Below are positions 40,686 through 51,844 of a stretch of 64,000 bases of DNA, in pieces. Under the pieces are notes generated by a model, which saw only the letters and a program-made list of their open reading frames with translations, did not search any database and was not told where the DNA came from. The stretch comes from Ypsolopha sequella (taxonomy: Eukaryota; Arthropoda; Insecta; Lepidoptera; Ypsolophidae), in assembly GCA_934047225.1 (NCBI GenBank), contig OW204005.1, forward strand, positions 19,910,396 to 19,974,395, in the 5' to 3' direction. A program made the translations under genes and the position numbers. Within the stretch, counting starts at the first letter, position 1, and every line of letters starts with the position of its first letter.

Positions 40686-41788
40686 CATAGTAAAACCAGA
40701 ACAGTAGAACAGTTAACTCACGCCCCGTACGAGACTTAAATACCTACTGTTGCAGGGTTGTGCCTTCTTTTAGTTTTGTAGCTAATAAAAAATCAATACT
40801 TAAAATGTTTTGAAGCCGATTATGACAAATGAGCTATTAATCGACGATGTACTGAAACATCCAAACATACATACCTACTACAAACAAACATACACTTGTA
40901 TCATACATAATAAACATATAGACACTATAACTCATAAAGAAATCTTACTTGCTCATCTTAATTATTCTAAGAAAAAATATTGGCTCCTGGACTTTACTTT
41001 AAAAACATGGGCATCGTCAGAGGGGAGAAGGGGGTAGCTGTCCCTCCCTAGAGATTCGAAAAACTTTCGAGATTGTAATAATAAAGTAGTCGAAAAATTC
41101 GCGAGAAACCCAAGAAGGATATGTTAAAAACTTAAAATTTGTTTATTTTACCTACAATTTATGTCATCTTGCTCCCCCTTGCGAGGCCTTTGCTTAAAAA
41201 TCTTAATGATTGTTACCTAAATTAATTAGTTAAATTTATTAAAGTAGATAATAAAATTTAAGTATATAATCAAACATTGACTCCTAGCCTAAAATTAAAA
41301 AATCTTTGCGATTTCAACCATATCAGCTCCACGTTTAAAAACACCTTGAATAATTAACAAACATAGCACAGTTATGATCATAGGTACCTATGTTAAATGT
41401 GAACAAAGAAAATAAATTTCACATTATTATTTATATATACCATCAATTCTTATTCACCTTTCTTGTTGAGTAGGTATTGAGAAGAACGATAATTCTGGAT
41501 TTGAGGAATTATTATTGAGGCATCCGAAGGTAGTACAATATGTTCGATTTATGATTGCGTGCTGTCGACATATTTGAATTGGTCGGTGACGCGCGGCGCG
41601 CGGCGTGGTGGCTTGTTCGAGAGATTTGACTGAGCGCGATCGCGGCGTGACCCCGACTAGCGCCTACCTTGTATACTAAGATATTGCTGTTGTGTGCGTA
41701 CTGTTGTTCGTGCGTACTGGCACGCACACATATTAGCCGCGCGATGTACCTTTGCTTGAAGATAAACTACTGTTCTGGTTTTACTATG
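40686..41788. mobile_element. 1.1-kb insertion with 21-bp inverted termini
   Basis: CATAGTAAAACCAGAACAGT at 40686 is inverted at 41768-41788. The interior has no coding sequence I can support; a GC-rich stretch lies at 41590-41680. It inserted into the Transib relic just after the FECLLH motif, so it is younger than that gene's arrival. Confidence 0.8.
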
Positions 41789-41880
41789 ATGTAAGTTATA
41801 AGCTTACTGTGATGAAATAGCGCGTGACAAAGTCCACTGACAAACAGAAAATAGCAGAAGGAAAGAAGCATGTTCAAGAT

Positions 41881-42004
41881 CATCCATCCATCCATCAGCC
41901 CGTATTCGTCCACTGCTTGCATAGGCCTCCCCAATATTACGCCACTCTTGGCGGTCCTCAGTCATCCTCATCAAGGGGTCCTCAGTCATCCTCATCCTCA
42001 TGAT
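41881..42004 (-). mobile_element. RTE-type LINE 3' end
   Basis: Minus strand reads DRQEWRNIGEAYASSGRIRA followed by a GGATGGATGG tail. It corresponds to the RTE-clade RT C-terminus (DRxxWRxxxEAY) and ATG-type microsatellite tail. A 20-bp direct repeat (GGTCCTCAGTCATCCTCATC) is at the 5' side. Only about 120 bp survive. Confidence 0.65.
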
Positions 42005-42394
42005 CAAGATGATTAAATAAATATATATGGGTTTGGTAGTAGATCGCCCAAAACCCGAATTCGGCAACTCTAACGATGGCAACACAGCGAGAAGATATTT
42101 TTAAAACAGTGACCTTTCAGCTTCTATCACAGGTATAAACAAAAATTTTATAAATCTTTTCCATACATTCTTGGTTGCTTTGTCTAGTGGACGACAAATC
42201 AAAATAGATATGTTTGAAAACTACTGTTGGAAAACAGCTGTGGATTTTATTAAAAATTACCCCTGGTATTACATGCCGACGAGTGTTCACAAAATATTGA
42301 TGCATTCGTCCGCTGTTATACCTCAATTCCTTGTTCCGATAGGTCAATTATCCGAGGAAGCCCAAGAAGCCTGGAACAAGGATATTAAACAATA

Positions 42395-43370
42395 CCGGGA
42401 TATTTTTCCAGAAAATGCTGCCGTGAAGTAACATGCATGTCGTTTTTAATAGGTTATTAGTCACTTCAGACCATACAGGAATATTTTTCCAGAAAATGCT
42501 TCCGTGAAGTAACATGCATGCCGTTTTTAATAGGTTATTAGTCACTTCAGACCATACAGGAATATTTTTCCAGAAAATGCTTCCGTGAAGTAACATGCAT
42601 GCCGTTTTTAATAGGTTATTAGTCACTTCAGACCATACAGGAATTTTTTTCCAGAAAATGCTGCCGTGAAGTAACATGCATGACGTTTTTAATAGGTTAT
42701 TAGTCACTTCAGACCATACAGGAATATTTTTCCAGAAAATGCTGCCGTGAAGTAACATGCATGACGTTTTTAATAGGTTATTAGTCACTTCAGACCATAC
42801 AGGGATATTTTTTTCAGAAAATGCTGACGTGAAGTAACATGCATGACGTGTTTAATAGGTTATTAGTCACTTCAGACCATACAGGGATATTTTTTCAGAA
42901 AATGCTGCCGTGTAGTAACATGCATGACGTGTTTAATAGGTTATTAGTCACTTCAGACCATACAGGGATATTTTTTCAGAAAATGCTGCCGTGAAGTAAC
43001 ATGCATGACGTTTTTAATAGGTTATTAGTCACTTCAGACCATACAGGGATATTTTTTTCAGAAAATGCTGACGTGAAGTAACATGCATGACGTGTTTAAT
43101 AGGTTATTAGTCACTTCAGACCATACAGGAATATTTTTCTAGAAAATGCTGCCGTGAAGTAACATGCATGACGTGTTTAATAGGTTATTAGTCACTTAAG
43201 ACCATACAGGAATATTTTTCCAGAAAATGCTTCCGTGAAGTAACATGCATGACGTTTTTAATAGGTTATTAGTCACTTCAGACCATACAGGGATATTTTT
43301 CCAGAAAATGCTCCCGCGAAGTAACATGCATGACGTGTTTAATAGGTTATTAGTCACTTCAGACCCCTCC
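42395..43370. repeat. 81-bp array derived from Transib coding sequence, 12 units
   Basis: Units begin at equivalent points 42421, 42502, 42583, 42664, 42745, 42827, 42908, 42989, 43071, 43152, 43233 and 43314, a step of 81 or 82 bp. Each has ATATTTTTCCAGAAAATGC, TGAAGTAACATGCATGACG, TTTAATAGGTTATTAGTCAC and TTCAGACCATACAGG. The segment encodes the Transib C-terminal part (SNMHDVFNRLLVTSD). Every unit but the last has TGA where the last has CGA-type coding. The array sits exactly between the QLSEEAQEA block and the protein's C-terminus. Confidence 0.93.
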
Positions 43371-43478
43371 ATCTCAAGTATTAGAAAAATACCCAAGATA
43401 AACAACAAGGAATTGCCCAAGGAAGTAATTGAGACGTTAAATATCTTATTAACTGATAATGATCACTCTGCTGAATAA

Positions 43479-44249
43479 AATACTAAGTATGATATGCTAT
43501 TGTGTTTGTTTTAATTTTAGAGTAATGTCAAATGATAACCTTATAAACCACATATTTTATGCAAATGAAGATTTTTAATAAGTAAGCAGACAGTCTCAAA
43601 GAAAAGCTCTACAATTTATTTAAGAAATTGTTATTTAATTATTTAACAAAGCAATTTTTCTATGACATTAAATATTTCTTGAATTTAAGTAAATTTGTTA
43701 TATAGCAAATTTGTAGTTACTAAGAAATTTGTGATACTATTATAGATACTTTTATGAATAGATATTATAAAATGTATTCTATAAAATTTGCATGCCTGAA
43801 TAAGGTAAATTGTGCTGAACCAATGTTGTGTACCTCACCAACTTTATGTATACCACAATTTATGCAAATAAATTATCTTCATCTTTATCTTTAAAGTTTT
43901 GGTGTAGATCTAAACCACACCAAAAAACTATTGGTCCGAGTGATTCATAACATAACAAAAAAAACGACTGGGCAGAGTCATTTTACATTCTAATTATACG
44001 TAAGCAAAACCTGTACACCTTTTGTGACGTACGCTTCACAAATATTTCAATAATAATTGTAAGGAACAGTTACGTGAATTATAAACATAATCAAGGCTGC
44101 AAATTAAACTATTAAAATAAATGAAAAAATTACTGTTAACTTTATGACTACGATTTTACGTATTATATGTTATTCAATAAAAACTCCATTGTAAGAATAT
44201 AAATTTCCCTCGAAAATAATTAAGTCCGCATTTTCATCTATACAAGGCA
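43479..44249. other. AT-rich spacer
   Basis: It follows the Transib stop; a TATCTTCATCTTTATCTTT stretch near 43875 may end the relic or a neighbouring element. A small palindrome TTTGGTGTAGATCTAAACCAC lies near 43902. No gene is seen. Confidence 0.4.
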
Positions 44250-44570
44250 ACAATGCGGCGGCGGCCGCCGCTGCTGCGGTTGCCGCGCTCGCGGACCAAC
44301 CTGCTGTCCGAGGCACCACTGTCGCGCGCGCTTCACACTTTCAATCTCATCGCGGAATTGATTGATCCTTTCTGTTGTGCTCTGAGTTATTTCACAAAGA
44401 CAGCTATGTACATTGTGTGTTTCGATGATTGTGTGTTATAATTATAATAGTGTATAAAAGATAATTTATATATTTCATGTTGAAAGATCGCATTCTATCG
44501 CATTAGGTTATCCTGTAATGATATGTAAGTTGTAAATAAATAAATAAAAAATAAAATAAAATTGTTGGAA
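44250..44570 (+). mobile_element. Truncated copy of the LINE at 7121-8779
   Basis: The frame 44253-44441 ends SEAPLSRALHTFNLIAELID, FCCALSYFTKTAMYIVCFDD, aligned with the end of the satellite LINE. The 3' UTR shares CGCATTAGGTTATCCTGTAA and the AAATAAATAAAAAATAAAAT tail. Only the last 60 or so residues are present. Confidence 0.82.
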
Positions 44571-45002
44571 CTTATTAAAATTAATAGATAACGTTATATT
44601 TGATTAAGTTTAAACGTCAGTAGCTTAGCGCAAAGTGCATAACTTAACTTTGTTATATTGCTCAACTAGTTCTGACTCGTAGGTAACCCTTATTACTATG
44701 TCTTAACTACCAGATTTGCGTGCTTCGTGTAATGAATGGAATTTAAAGGTACTTGTGCCAAGATTTTGCATGGCAACCTTGTGGTGGTGTATGACCCCAT
44801 GTGTAATCTTTCATTTGAATCACATTTCAATGAAAAATACAGATTGGTGCAGAATTTTACGGTGAGATCTTGGGCTATTTTTACTTAGACGAAAATTTAC
44901 AAAAATGGTGTATTTTCCTGAAAACTTAATTTTCAGGGCCCATTTATAGATGTCCAAGTTTTTTTTTTAGTTAGTTTTTTTTTACTTTTTGATTACATAC
45001 AT
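44571..45002. other. Spacer, nothing recognised
   Basis: AT-rich with no persistent frame and no partner found elsewhere in the window. Confidence 0.45.
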
Positions 45003-45160
45003 ACATGTGCCCGTTTGACAACGACGGTGAACGCCGCGTCGTCGTCCTAAGAACGGCATTCGCCTTGATAATGCCGAAATTGTATCGGTGAAACGGTTGC
45101 TATATAGTCAACAACAATCACACGTGAGTGTTCAATTCGTATGTAATAATAATTTACATA
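45003..45160. mobile_element. Partial MITE, partner of 51347-51574
   Basis: CCGTTTGACAACGACGGTGA, AACGCCGCGTCGTCGTCCTA and CACACGTGAGTGTTCAA match the body and right end of the complete MITE at 51347-51574. The left inverted end is missing. Confidence 0.82.
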
Positions 45161-45177
45161 CCTACATATACTGACCA

Positions 45178-45340
45178 CTGTCTCCCAGAGGGCAGAGACT
45201 ACATATTTCCATCTGCTACGATCCTAACACGCTTCTTTCGCCTCTTCCACATCTTTAAATCTAGTCATACAAGCTCTTCTATTCCGGGAAATTTGTTACA
45301 TTGTGATAACGTCATTTCATTAGCCATATAAAAAAGACTA
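45178..45340. repeat. Dispersed repeat with partner at 25152
   Basis: It shares GTCTCCCAGAGG, GGCAGAGACTACA, TTTCCATCTGCTACGATCC and CGCCTCTTCCACATC with 25152-25250 and continues further. Same orientation. Confidence 0.7.
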
Positions 45341-45483
45341 TATTTCAGAAAAAGCGCCGTTTAGTTTTTAATGTCTAGTAATAACGGGATGTTCCCATCA
45401 TCTCAGTGGTCCGATTTTATATTTTCCTAACCCAATAAGGAGACAATGAGATGTTACCAATAACAATCGTAAAGGACACAAAA

Positions 45484-45862
45484 TTCAAAATTCAAAAAGT
45501 TCATTTTGCAATGTAGGTATATATAATACACGTTTCACAAGTCAAATTCTAATCTTATAAAAATATATGTAATAAAATAATAAATGTACATGAACTAGAT
45601 TAAATATTTATTTAATTTATGTAGCAATATATATACGATTAAAATTATAGGTAAAATATTATTATACAAGGTGAAATCCAATCAACCGCCCGAACCCATA
45701 CCGGAGACCCGGCCAGAGACCAGGAACAAGGTTCAATGATCACCAACCGAGCCCCCAGCACGAACCCAGGCGGCCGACCAAATCCCATCCTATATACTAC
45801 ATAGTAATAGGTTACATATATAAATACATGCCTACCTCCGCCCATTCGATTAGTCATCACAC
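45484..45862 (-). mobile_element. LINE 3' UTR copy, inverted relative to 50884-51262
   Basis: The reverse complement matches 50884-51262 closely, from ATCGAATGGGCGGAGGTAGG to the end AATTTTGAATTTTG. The copy is 5'-truncated within the 3' UTR. It dates LINE activity and supplies the tail boundary. Confidence 0.88.
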
Positions 45863-46045
45863 TGCTAAAAGAGTCGATACTTACTACGTCTTTACATATG
45901 AAAATGCCGTTTTCTCGACTCCACTACGGAATCACAAAGTACGGTACACCAAACTCAGAGAATTTGAGGGAAACTCAATTTTCAGCACTGACATTTTTGC
46001 ATTTTTTTAGGAATGACAAATCGAAATTATGTAATTTCTTATGTG

Positions 46046-46245
46046 TATGAATGAGACAACATTAAGCTAACAGCATCATTCATTTAATTTTTGAAAAGTG
46101 TCAGTTGTATTAGATTATTACGAATCTTATCATACAAATGGATGGTATGTAGGACGAACTGTTTTTGAAGATTTAATTTTGGTTATCAAACTGAAAATTA
46201 AAACAAAATTTAATGCGTAGATATAAAACCATGAAGTCAACTTTC
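46046..46245. repeat. Dispersed repeat, copy 2 (partner at 17508)
   Basis: It shares GAATGAGACAACATTAAGC, TTTTTGAAAAGTG and GGACGAACTGTTTTTGAAG with 17508-17705 in the same order. Confidence 0.8.
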
Positions 46246-46880
46246 AAACAAAAAACAAATAATGGAAATAGCTATTACATTTATTTTTGATTAGTAAGTC
46301 GCAGGCTATTGTTATGGCGTATGCTGTGTAAGATTTATATTAACAAAATTTCAAGGCTTATCCCATTGAATGTCCGCTAACCGCGAGAGTTAAGGTCCTA
46401 TAGTGTCCAAACGAAAATGGCGAGCTACGATCATTCCGACTTGATTCAGAAAACCATGGTTTTCGTTATCTTAGGTTATATATCATGTATCATGGTATAT
46501 ATCAGAAGAACCGCAATGAAATATACTGTTTACTTATTTATAACACTTACCTATATAGTAATCCTGTGGGGGAATTTTTATTATTTTTGGAATCTTTTTC
46601 TAGGGATCTGTTAAACAGAAACGCGATTGGATAAATTCAGCTCGATGGAAAAAATTATTGAATTCAGGTCTTTTTCGACACCAATTTTCGTGGTTTGACA
46701 ATTTAGAATGATATATTGACTGCAATTATATTTTATTAGATGGGTTTAAACAATATCTAGGACATAGTTACACAAAATTTTGATAACAATTTTTTGCTAA
46801 TTTTTGCATATGGAGTAACATTGACGCTAAAACTTTTAAATATCGCCTTAAGCAGCAGGATGTACGTACGGTACCTTTCT
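46246..46880. other. Spacer with one hydrophobic frame of doubtful status
   Basis: A 65-codon plus-strand frame at 46417-46614 (MASYDHSDLIQKTMVFVILG, then two hydrophobic stretches) starts at an ATG. It could be a small membrane peptide, but AT-rich DNA produces such frames by chance. I do not call it a gene. Confidence 0.35.
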
Positions 46881-47880
46881 CGCATTAAAACGCATGCAGA
46901 GCTTCCTGCCATTCAAAACCAAAATTATGCTAGCACAATCTTTTCTTCTCCCCATTCTAGATTACGCGGACTCTTGTTATTTAGATCTCACAGAGGAGGT
47001 TTTTAATAAACTCAAACGACTTCAAAACATTTCTATTCGATTCATTTATTCTCTTCTTAAATACGACCATGATTCACAGTTCCTCCTCATACGTCTTCGC
47101 AGAAATGCTCACATTCTTTGTCTTCTCCATAGTGTCTTAAACAATTCTAGTTACCTCGGTTAAGGCGTATGACCACGCTAAATAAGCAACTCGATGTGTG
47201 TCGGTACAAATATCAACGGAAACGACATTGAAATAATGTTCATTTCAGCGTGCCTTGAAAAGTGGCTGTTACGACAACCACTGCGTCTCCGGCTAGCGCA
47301 AAATAGGAGAAAATAATACTTTTCACATGGACGCCATGAACAAAAAAAAATTTTGAACTTAATTTTTTTATATCTAAAAATTTCCTATAATCTGGTGAAA
47401 TAATAATTAAAATCGCTTTAGGCGTTTGGAAGGAGTAAGAGAATTCTTGTGTTAATCATGTGAAACTTTCGATGACTTTCGATTTTTTTGTCAAAACTTA
47501 CAATAGACAAACCGTTTATGAAACTTAAAATTTATTTTAGACTCTATAATGCTTATCATATATTTTTATGAAAGTTTTTAGACCAACCGTGTGGAAGGAG
47601 TAGGCCTTCAAAGACAGGTCCAAATTGCAGTTGGCGTATCCATTCGCCTTAACCTCTCTCATTTATGAATGAACGCGGGCGTGAAATGCGCTCATACAAT
47701 GGTGAACGGTTATCTATTTCAGAAAACAGTTTTTTTTTAATAGTGACTCATTTTCTGTACACGCTGCAAGACTCTGGAATCACTTATCTGTTACTATTCA
47801 GATATAGAAAAATAAAAATTCCTTCAAAATAAAAGTGAAACCATTTTTCTCCACAGAGTACCCGTCTTAGAACTCAAATA
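46880..47880 (+). pseudogene. LINE RT C-terminal relic split by a TTAA MITE
   Basis: The frame 46894-47163 has RMQSFLPFKTKIMLAQSFLL, PILDYADSCYLDL and ERLQNISIRFIYSLL-type sequence of non-LTR RT tails. The MITE at 47160-47652 interrupts it. It resumes with LTSLIYE and ends FSVHAARLWNHLSVTI (about 47745-47800). Stops lie in the second part. The N-terminal RT is missing. Confidence 0.8.
47160..47652. mobile_element. TTAA-flanked MITE, family A copy 2, inside a LINE relic
   Basis: TTAAGGCGTATGACC opens and ATTCGCCTTAA closes. It shares its interior with 19500-19933 (TACAAATATCAACGGAAA, GTGGCTGTTACGAC, GGAGTAGGC). Precise removal at TTAA rejoins the LINE coding sequence YLG and LTSLIYE, which defines the target. 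Confidence 0.85.
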
Positions 47881-48228
47881 TCCAGTATTATAATTTTCGT
47901 GTCTTTATTTATTTTATATTTGTATTATTCATACATTTTAAATGTATTCATTTATTTGAAGTATGTTCATGTATTTTATATGTAAGTTTATGTCTTAGAT
48001 AACTCTATTTTGACATATACTTTTATCTTGACCTTGTGACGTTGTCTACATAAAACATTATTGTTTTAATTATTGTTATTTTTAATATAATTATTGTTTT
48101 AATTAATTTTTAAATAATAAACATTATTGTTGAAAAAAAAATATATAAAAAAAACAAAATTAATGCAAGCAAATACTAAACGCTGTTTCGTAAATTCAAA
48201 TCTCGAGAACGTTTCTGAGCCCCTAAAG

Positions 48229-48709
48229 CAGGGGTGTCAGACTCAATTTTCCAAAGGGCCATTTACAAAATTTAGGGTGTGTTCGCGGGCCAGGTTCAAA
48301 ATATGTAAATACTGAATTTGTGACATCTTTATTAAGTTAGTTATTTACATACATATGTTTATCCATACAAAAAAAACGCATTTATGAGGATCCGGAGACT
48401 TGACTTGTCTTGTTCTTAATAATTTCATTGAGGTCGGCCGTCATATTGGTGATAGTTATTTTAAGAATAGACTGGAGATGTTCATCGCTTAGTCTTGAGC
48501 GATGTTTATTCTTATTAATTTTCATAATTGAAAACATGTCACTGCGACTTGTGTTAGTCACTGCGATTACGATACTGAAGCGAGCGCCGAATTTCAAGCA
48601 CGCGTAGTGGCATCGCACGTCGTGTATAAATTTGGATTCTGGTCGCGGGCCGGATGTTTATAGTCCGCGGGCCGCATGGAGCCCGCGGGCCGTATGTTTG
48701 ACACGACTG
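48229..48709 (-). mobile_element. Short hAT element with transposase C-terminus
   Basis: The ends CAGGGGTGTCAGACTC and ATGTTTGACACGACTG are inverted, as in hAT elements. The flanks CCCTAAAG and CGCTAGAG match 6 of 8, an aged 8-bp target duplication. The minus frame 48382-48618 includes FSIMKINKNKHRSRLSDEHL, the hAT C-terminal dimerisation block. A CGCGGGCCGGATGTTTATAG-type region gives GC-rich subterminal repeats. It is an internal-deletion derivative. Confidence 0.8.
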
Positions 48710-49309
48710 CGCTAGAGAGAACGCATTCGTTCATGACCTTTACGGAACGGTCTAAAACTTTGTAGCTGATTTACCAGATTATTTTTTATTTCTCTTTTGC
48801 TACATATTTTAGTGAATACTATTATAGTGTCTTATCCTAACTTTGGGTAAGTTGTGTGTTTATAACTTAAGTTGCTTTGTACAAATTTCTCGTCGTGATT
48901 ACTGTCATGACCTTGTCATGTCATCCAACTATATTTTTACCTCAAAGTGTTTTATCTTTGGTATGAATTACGTATTGGATTTTATTTCATTGCTCACAGT
49001 TGTTTACTATCATTGTAGCTAAATTTCATGTAGAATTGGTGAAGTTATCGTTATTAGTTCATATCATGTTCATAGTCTGTGCCTAAATTTAAATCTAATC
49101 TGAAACCACCTTGACCCTGAGAAACTTCTTTTTACCGTCTCACATCTTGTTTTTTCTTAAATAAATTAACCTTATTTGAATATTTTTTCCTAATAAATTT
49201 AAATTTAATTGTTTGCGTGTGTATTTATACTTTATTACCTACACACGTGACAATCTCATTATTTCCCAATTAGTATAAAATTTGCATCTTCCTTATGTTA
49301 TTTTGTTCA
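48710..49309. other. Spacer, nothing recognised
   Basis: AT-rich, no persistent frame on either strand, no partner found in the window. Confidence 0.45.
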
Positions 49310-49615
49310 TCTTTCTGTTTGCTTCCAAAGGTTGCCTGGAAGATATTGCTATTTGTTCATTTGTTCTACCAACAGATGATACACTTTACAACATACAATT
49401 AAACTAGCGTACACTCGTACAGTAGGAATAGAGTGTAACTCCAACTACAGGTAAACACTACATGCAATAAAAATGAGAGGAGTGATGTGTGAGGCCAGCT
49501 ATGAGCAATGAATGCTGCCTTTGTACACCATGTTTAATTGTTTCTTTTGTATGTCTTTATTATTTGTGTAAATGTGCAAAAAATGTTATAAATAAATACA
49601 ATAAATATAAACCAA
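49310..49615 (+). mobile_element. Degenerate LINE 3' UTR
   Basis: AAAGGTTGCCTGGAAGATAT (49328) and, after an apparent insertion, TTGTACACCATGTTTAATTG to TTATTATTTGTGTAAATGTG are strings I know from lepidopteran LINE 3' ends. An A-rich tail at about 49585-49615 directly abuts the next LINE. Confidence 0.5.
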
Positions 49616-49621
49616 ATTATT

Positions 49622-50614
49622 CAAAAGGTAGACATTAATGGGGTAAAATCATGTGGAGCATTAGTTAAAATGGGTGTCCCGCAGGGTTCCATATTGGGGC
49701 CATTGCTGTTTTTAATTTACATAAATGACCTTCCCTATTTGAGTAAAAACTTAACTAAGATAGTACTATTCGCAGACGACACGTCACTTATTTTTAAAGT
49801 TAATAGACGTAAATATGTCCTTGACGACGCGAATACAACTTTATCACTGGTGCTTGATTGGTTTACTGTAAATAATTTAGTTTTAAACGCAAAAAAGACA
49901 AAATGTAAAAAATTCACGTTACCAAATGTAATTCAAGTGGATGGTAATTTGCTTTTGCAGGGGTCCAAGCTGGAGTTAGTTAACGAAACCAAGTTTTTGG
50001 GCATTACGGTAGACTCTCGTCTTCAGTGGGGTCCCCACATAGAAGCCCTATGTGGTAGACTTAGTTCGGCCGCATACGCTGTTAGACGGATAAGGCAAAT
50101 TACTGATGTAGATACTGCTAGACTAGTCTATTTTAGTTATTTTCACAGCATTATGTCATACGGCATGCTGTCATGGGGTAGAGTCGCGGATACAGACGCA
50201 GTCTTTGTTTTGCAGAAGAGAGCAATTCGGGCTATTTATAATATTAAGCACCGGGATTCATTAAGAGAAAAGTTCAAAGAAATTAATATATTAACTGTTC
50301 CTTGTGCATATATTTACCAAGTCCTTAGATATGTCAGAAAAAATGTTGAGTCTCTCCCAAGGCTTGGTGAGCAACATTGTAAGGGGACCAGAAATAAGTA
50401 TAAACTGGTTTTTCCAAAAATCAGACTCGCCAAAGTGAGTATCTCTTTCGTAGGACATGGTATAAGATTTTACATTAAACTTCCAAAAGAGGTCTTTACT
50501 TTGTCAGAGAATAAGTTTAAACAGTATATTAAGCAGGGCCTACTGAAAAAGGCATATTATAAAATATATGAATATTTGGATGATGGTGAAGCTGATTGTG
50601 ATGATAGTAGGTAA
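49622..50614 (+). CDS. LINE reverse transcriptase, C-terminal half
   Basis: The open frame enters without a real start (QKVDINGVKSCGALVKMGVP...). It covers RT motifs GVPQGSILGPLLFLIYINDL and the catalytic VLFADDTSLIF. Thumb and C-terminal parts follow (LGITVDSRLQWGPHIEALC, FVLQKRAIRAIYNIKHRDS) and it stops at 50614. The ATG at 49670 is an internal Met of the RT, not a start. The endonuclease and RT blocks 1-4 are missing, so it cannot act alone. Confidence 0.85.
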   Translation, partial: QKVDINGVKSCGALVKMGVPQGSILGPLLFLIYINDLPYLSKNLTKIVLFADDTSLIFKVNRRKYVLDDANTTLSLVLDWFTVNNLVLNAKKTKCKKFTLPNVIQVDGNLLLQGSKLELVNETKFLGITVDSRLQWGPHIEALCGRLSSAAYAVRRIRQITDVDTARLVYFSYFHSIMSYGMLSWGRVADTDAVFVLQKRAIRAIYNIKHRDSLREKFKEINILTVPCAYIYQVLRYVRKNVESLPRLGEQHCKGTRNKYKLVFPKIRLAKVSISFVGHGIRFYIKLPKEVFTLSENKFKQYIKQGLLKKAYYKIYEYLDDGEADCDDSR

Positions 50615-51262
50615 TTAATTAATTAATTAATATAATTTCCTAACTTTTGATTCCTCTTAAGAGTTAACATTAATTAATTACAGACTGTAAAAGGAAATAG
50701 ACTATATGAGATAGGTAGGCAAAGATATATATGTTTTTCTTTTTTCATTAACCTGAATTCCTGCTGTCTTGTATTTTCTTATCCCTTGGTTAAAGTAGAT
50801 ATAAGTAATTTGATGTATAGTATAAGTTTATGTTAAAAAAAAGACATGATCTTGCCAAGTTTCTTGCCCGTTCTTCTTAGCAAGACTAATCGAATGGGCG
50901 GAGGTAGGCATGTATTTATATATGTAACCTATTACTATGTAGTATATAGGATGGGATTTGGTCAGCCGCCTGGATTCGTGCTGGGGGCTCGGTTGGTGAT
51001 CATTGAACCTTGTTCCTGGTCCCTGGCCGGGTCTCCGGTATGGGTTCGGGCGGTTGATTGGATTTCACCTTGTATAATAATATTTTACCTATAATTTTAA
51101 TCGTATATATATTGCTACATAAATTAAATAAACATTTAATCTAAGTAGTTCATGTACATTTATTATTTTATTACATATATTTTTATAAGATTAAAATTTT
51201 ACTTGTGAAACGTGTATGATATATACCTACTTTGTAAAATAAACTTTTTGAATTTTGAAAAC
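49622..51262 (+). mobile_element. 5'-truncated jockey-type LINE
   Basis: It has an RT half, then a 0.65-kb 3' UTR ending AATAAACTTTTTGAATTTTG. The UTR is duplicated inverted at 45484-45862. The 5' end begins in the RT domain directly after another element's tail. The copy appears otherwise undamaged. Confidence 0.87.
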
Positions 51263-51346
51263 CATATAATCTACTGATCATATTGAACAAATTTCGCATA
51301 GAAATATTACCGCACAGAACTCACAGTATTTTCAAAATTATTAAAG

Positions 51347-51574
51347 AAATTATTATTACTTACGGCTTGAACACTCACGTGTGATTGTTATTGACTATAC
51401 GTCAACCGTATGCCAGTGTCCGTTTGACAACGACAGCGAACGCCGCGTCGTCGTCCTAAGAACGACACTCGCCTTGATAATGCCGAAATTGTATCGGTGA
51501 GACGGTTGGCATACAGTCAACAACAATCACACGTAAGTGTTCAAGCCGTATGTAATAATAATTTAGTATGTCTG
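51347..51574. mobile_element. MITE with about 45-bp inverted termini
   Basis: AATTATTATTACTTACGGCT, TGAACACTCACGTGTGATTG at the left is inverted at the right (CAATCACACGTAAGTGTTCA, AGCCGTATGTAATAATAATT). The centre has a CpG-rich CGCCGCGTCGTCGTCCTAAG. A partial copy is at 45003-45160. Confidence 0.88.
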
Positions 51575-51844
51575 CTCACGCAAATTTTAATAATATTATA
51601 TTAAAGAAATGTTACAAAATTACAATTTCATTTCTTTGGGAACCTTGTTCAGTGTGATCAATATTAAGATTTACCTGTATTTTTATACCCGGTATAGCTT
51701 TATAGGCAAATAATTCAAAGAGGCACATAAAACAGCATTTAGAATTAATGCCAGACATGGTGTTGGCCAAAAGTTAATCTGATTAATGATTAAAAATTAA
51801 TGATAAAAATTTTTATCCAAATAAATTATTATTGATGATTTTTT

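Larger units (their letters stand above)
40250..43478 (+). pseudogene. Transib (RAG1-related) transposase relic
   Basis: Pieces in family order: GKEIVLWVNERPSSPRFCRP and EHEIVEITRKE (40260-40451); MIDGKLCNAATGTTSTQRC (about 40485-40590); LRFGLSILHAWIHMFECLLH (about 40620-40685). After an insertion come VDRPKPEFGNSNDGNTARRY (42035-42100) and KNYPWYYMPTSVHKILMH, then LPVIGQL-type PIGQLSEEAQEAWNKDIKQY (42250-42400), which holds the expected catalytic Glu block. The end is VFNRLLVTSDP..SSIRKIPK (43340-43478). The order and motifs are those I know from Transib transposases, relatives of RAG1. Several frames and stops mark it as dead. It is interrupted by 40686-41788, 41881-42004 and the 81-bp array. 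Confidence 0.75.

Noticed and set aside
42348..43420. Minus-strand frames SCMLLHGSIFWKNIPVWSEV repeated
   Set aside because: Reverse-phase translation of the 81-bp array; the plus strand carries the transposase similarity.
46417..46614. Small hydrophobic protein
   Set aside because: No homologue recognised, and AT-rich DNA often gives such hydrophobic frames.
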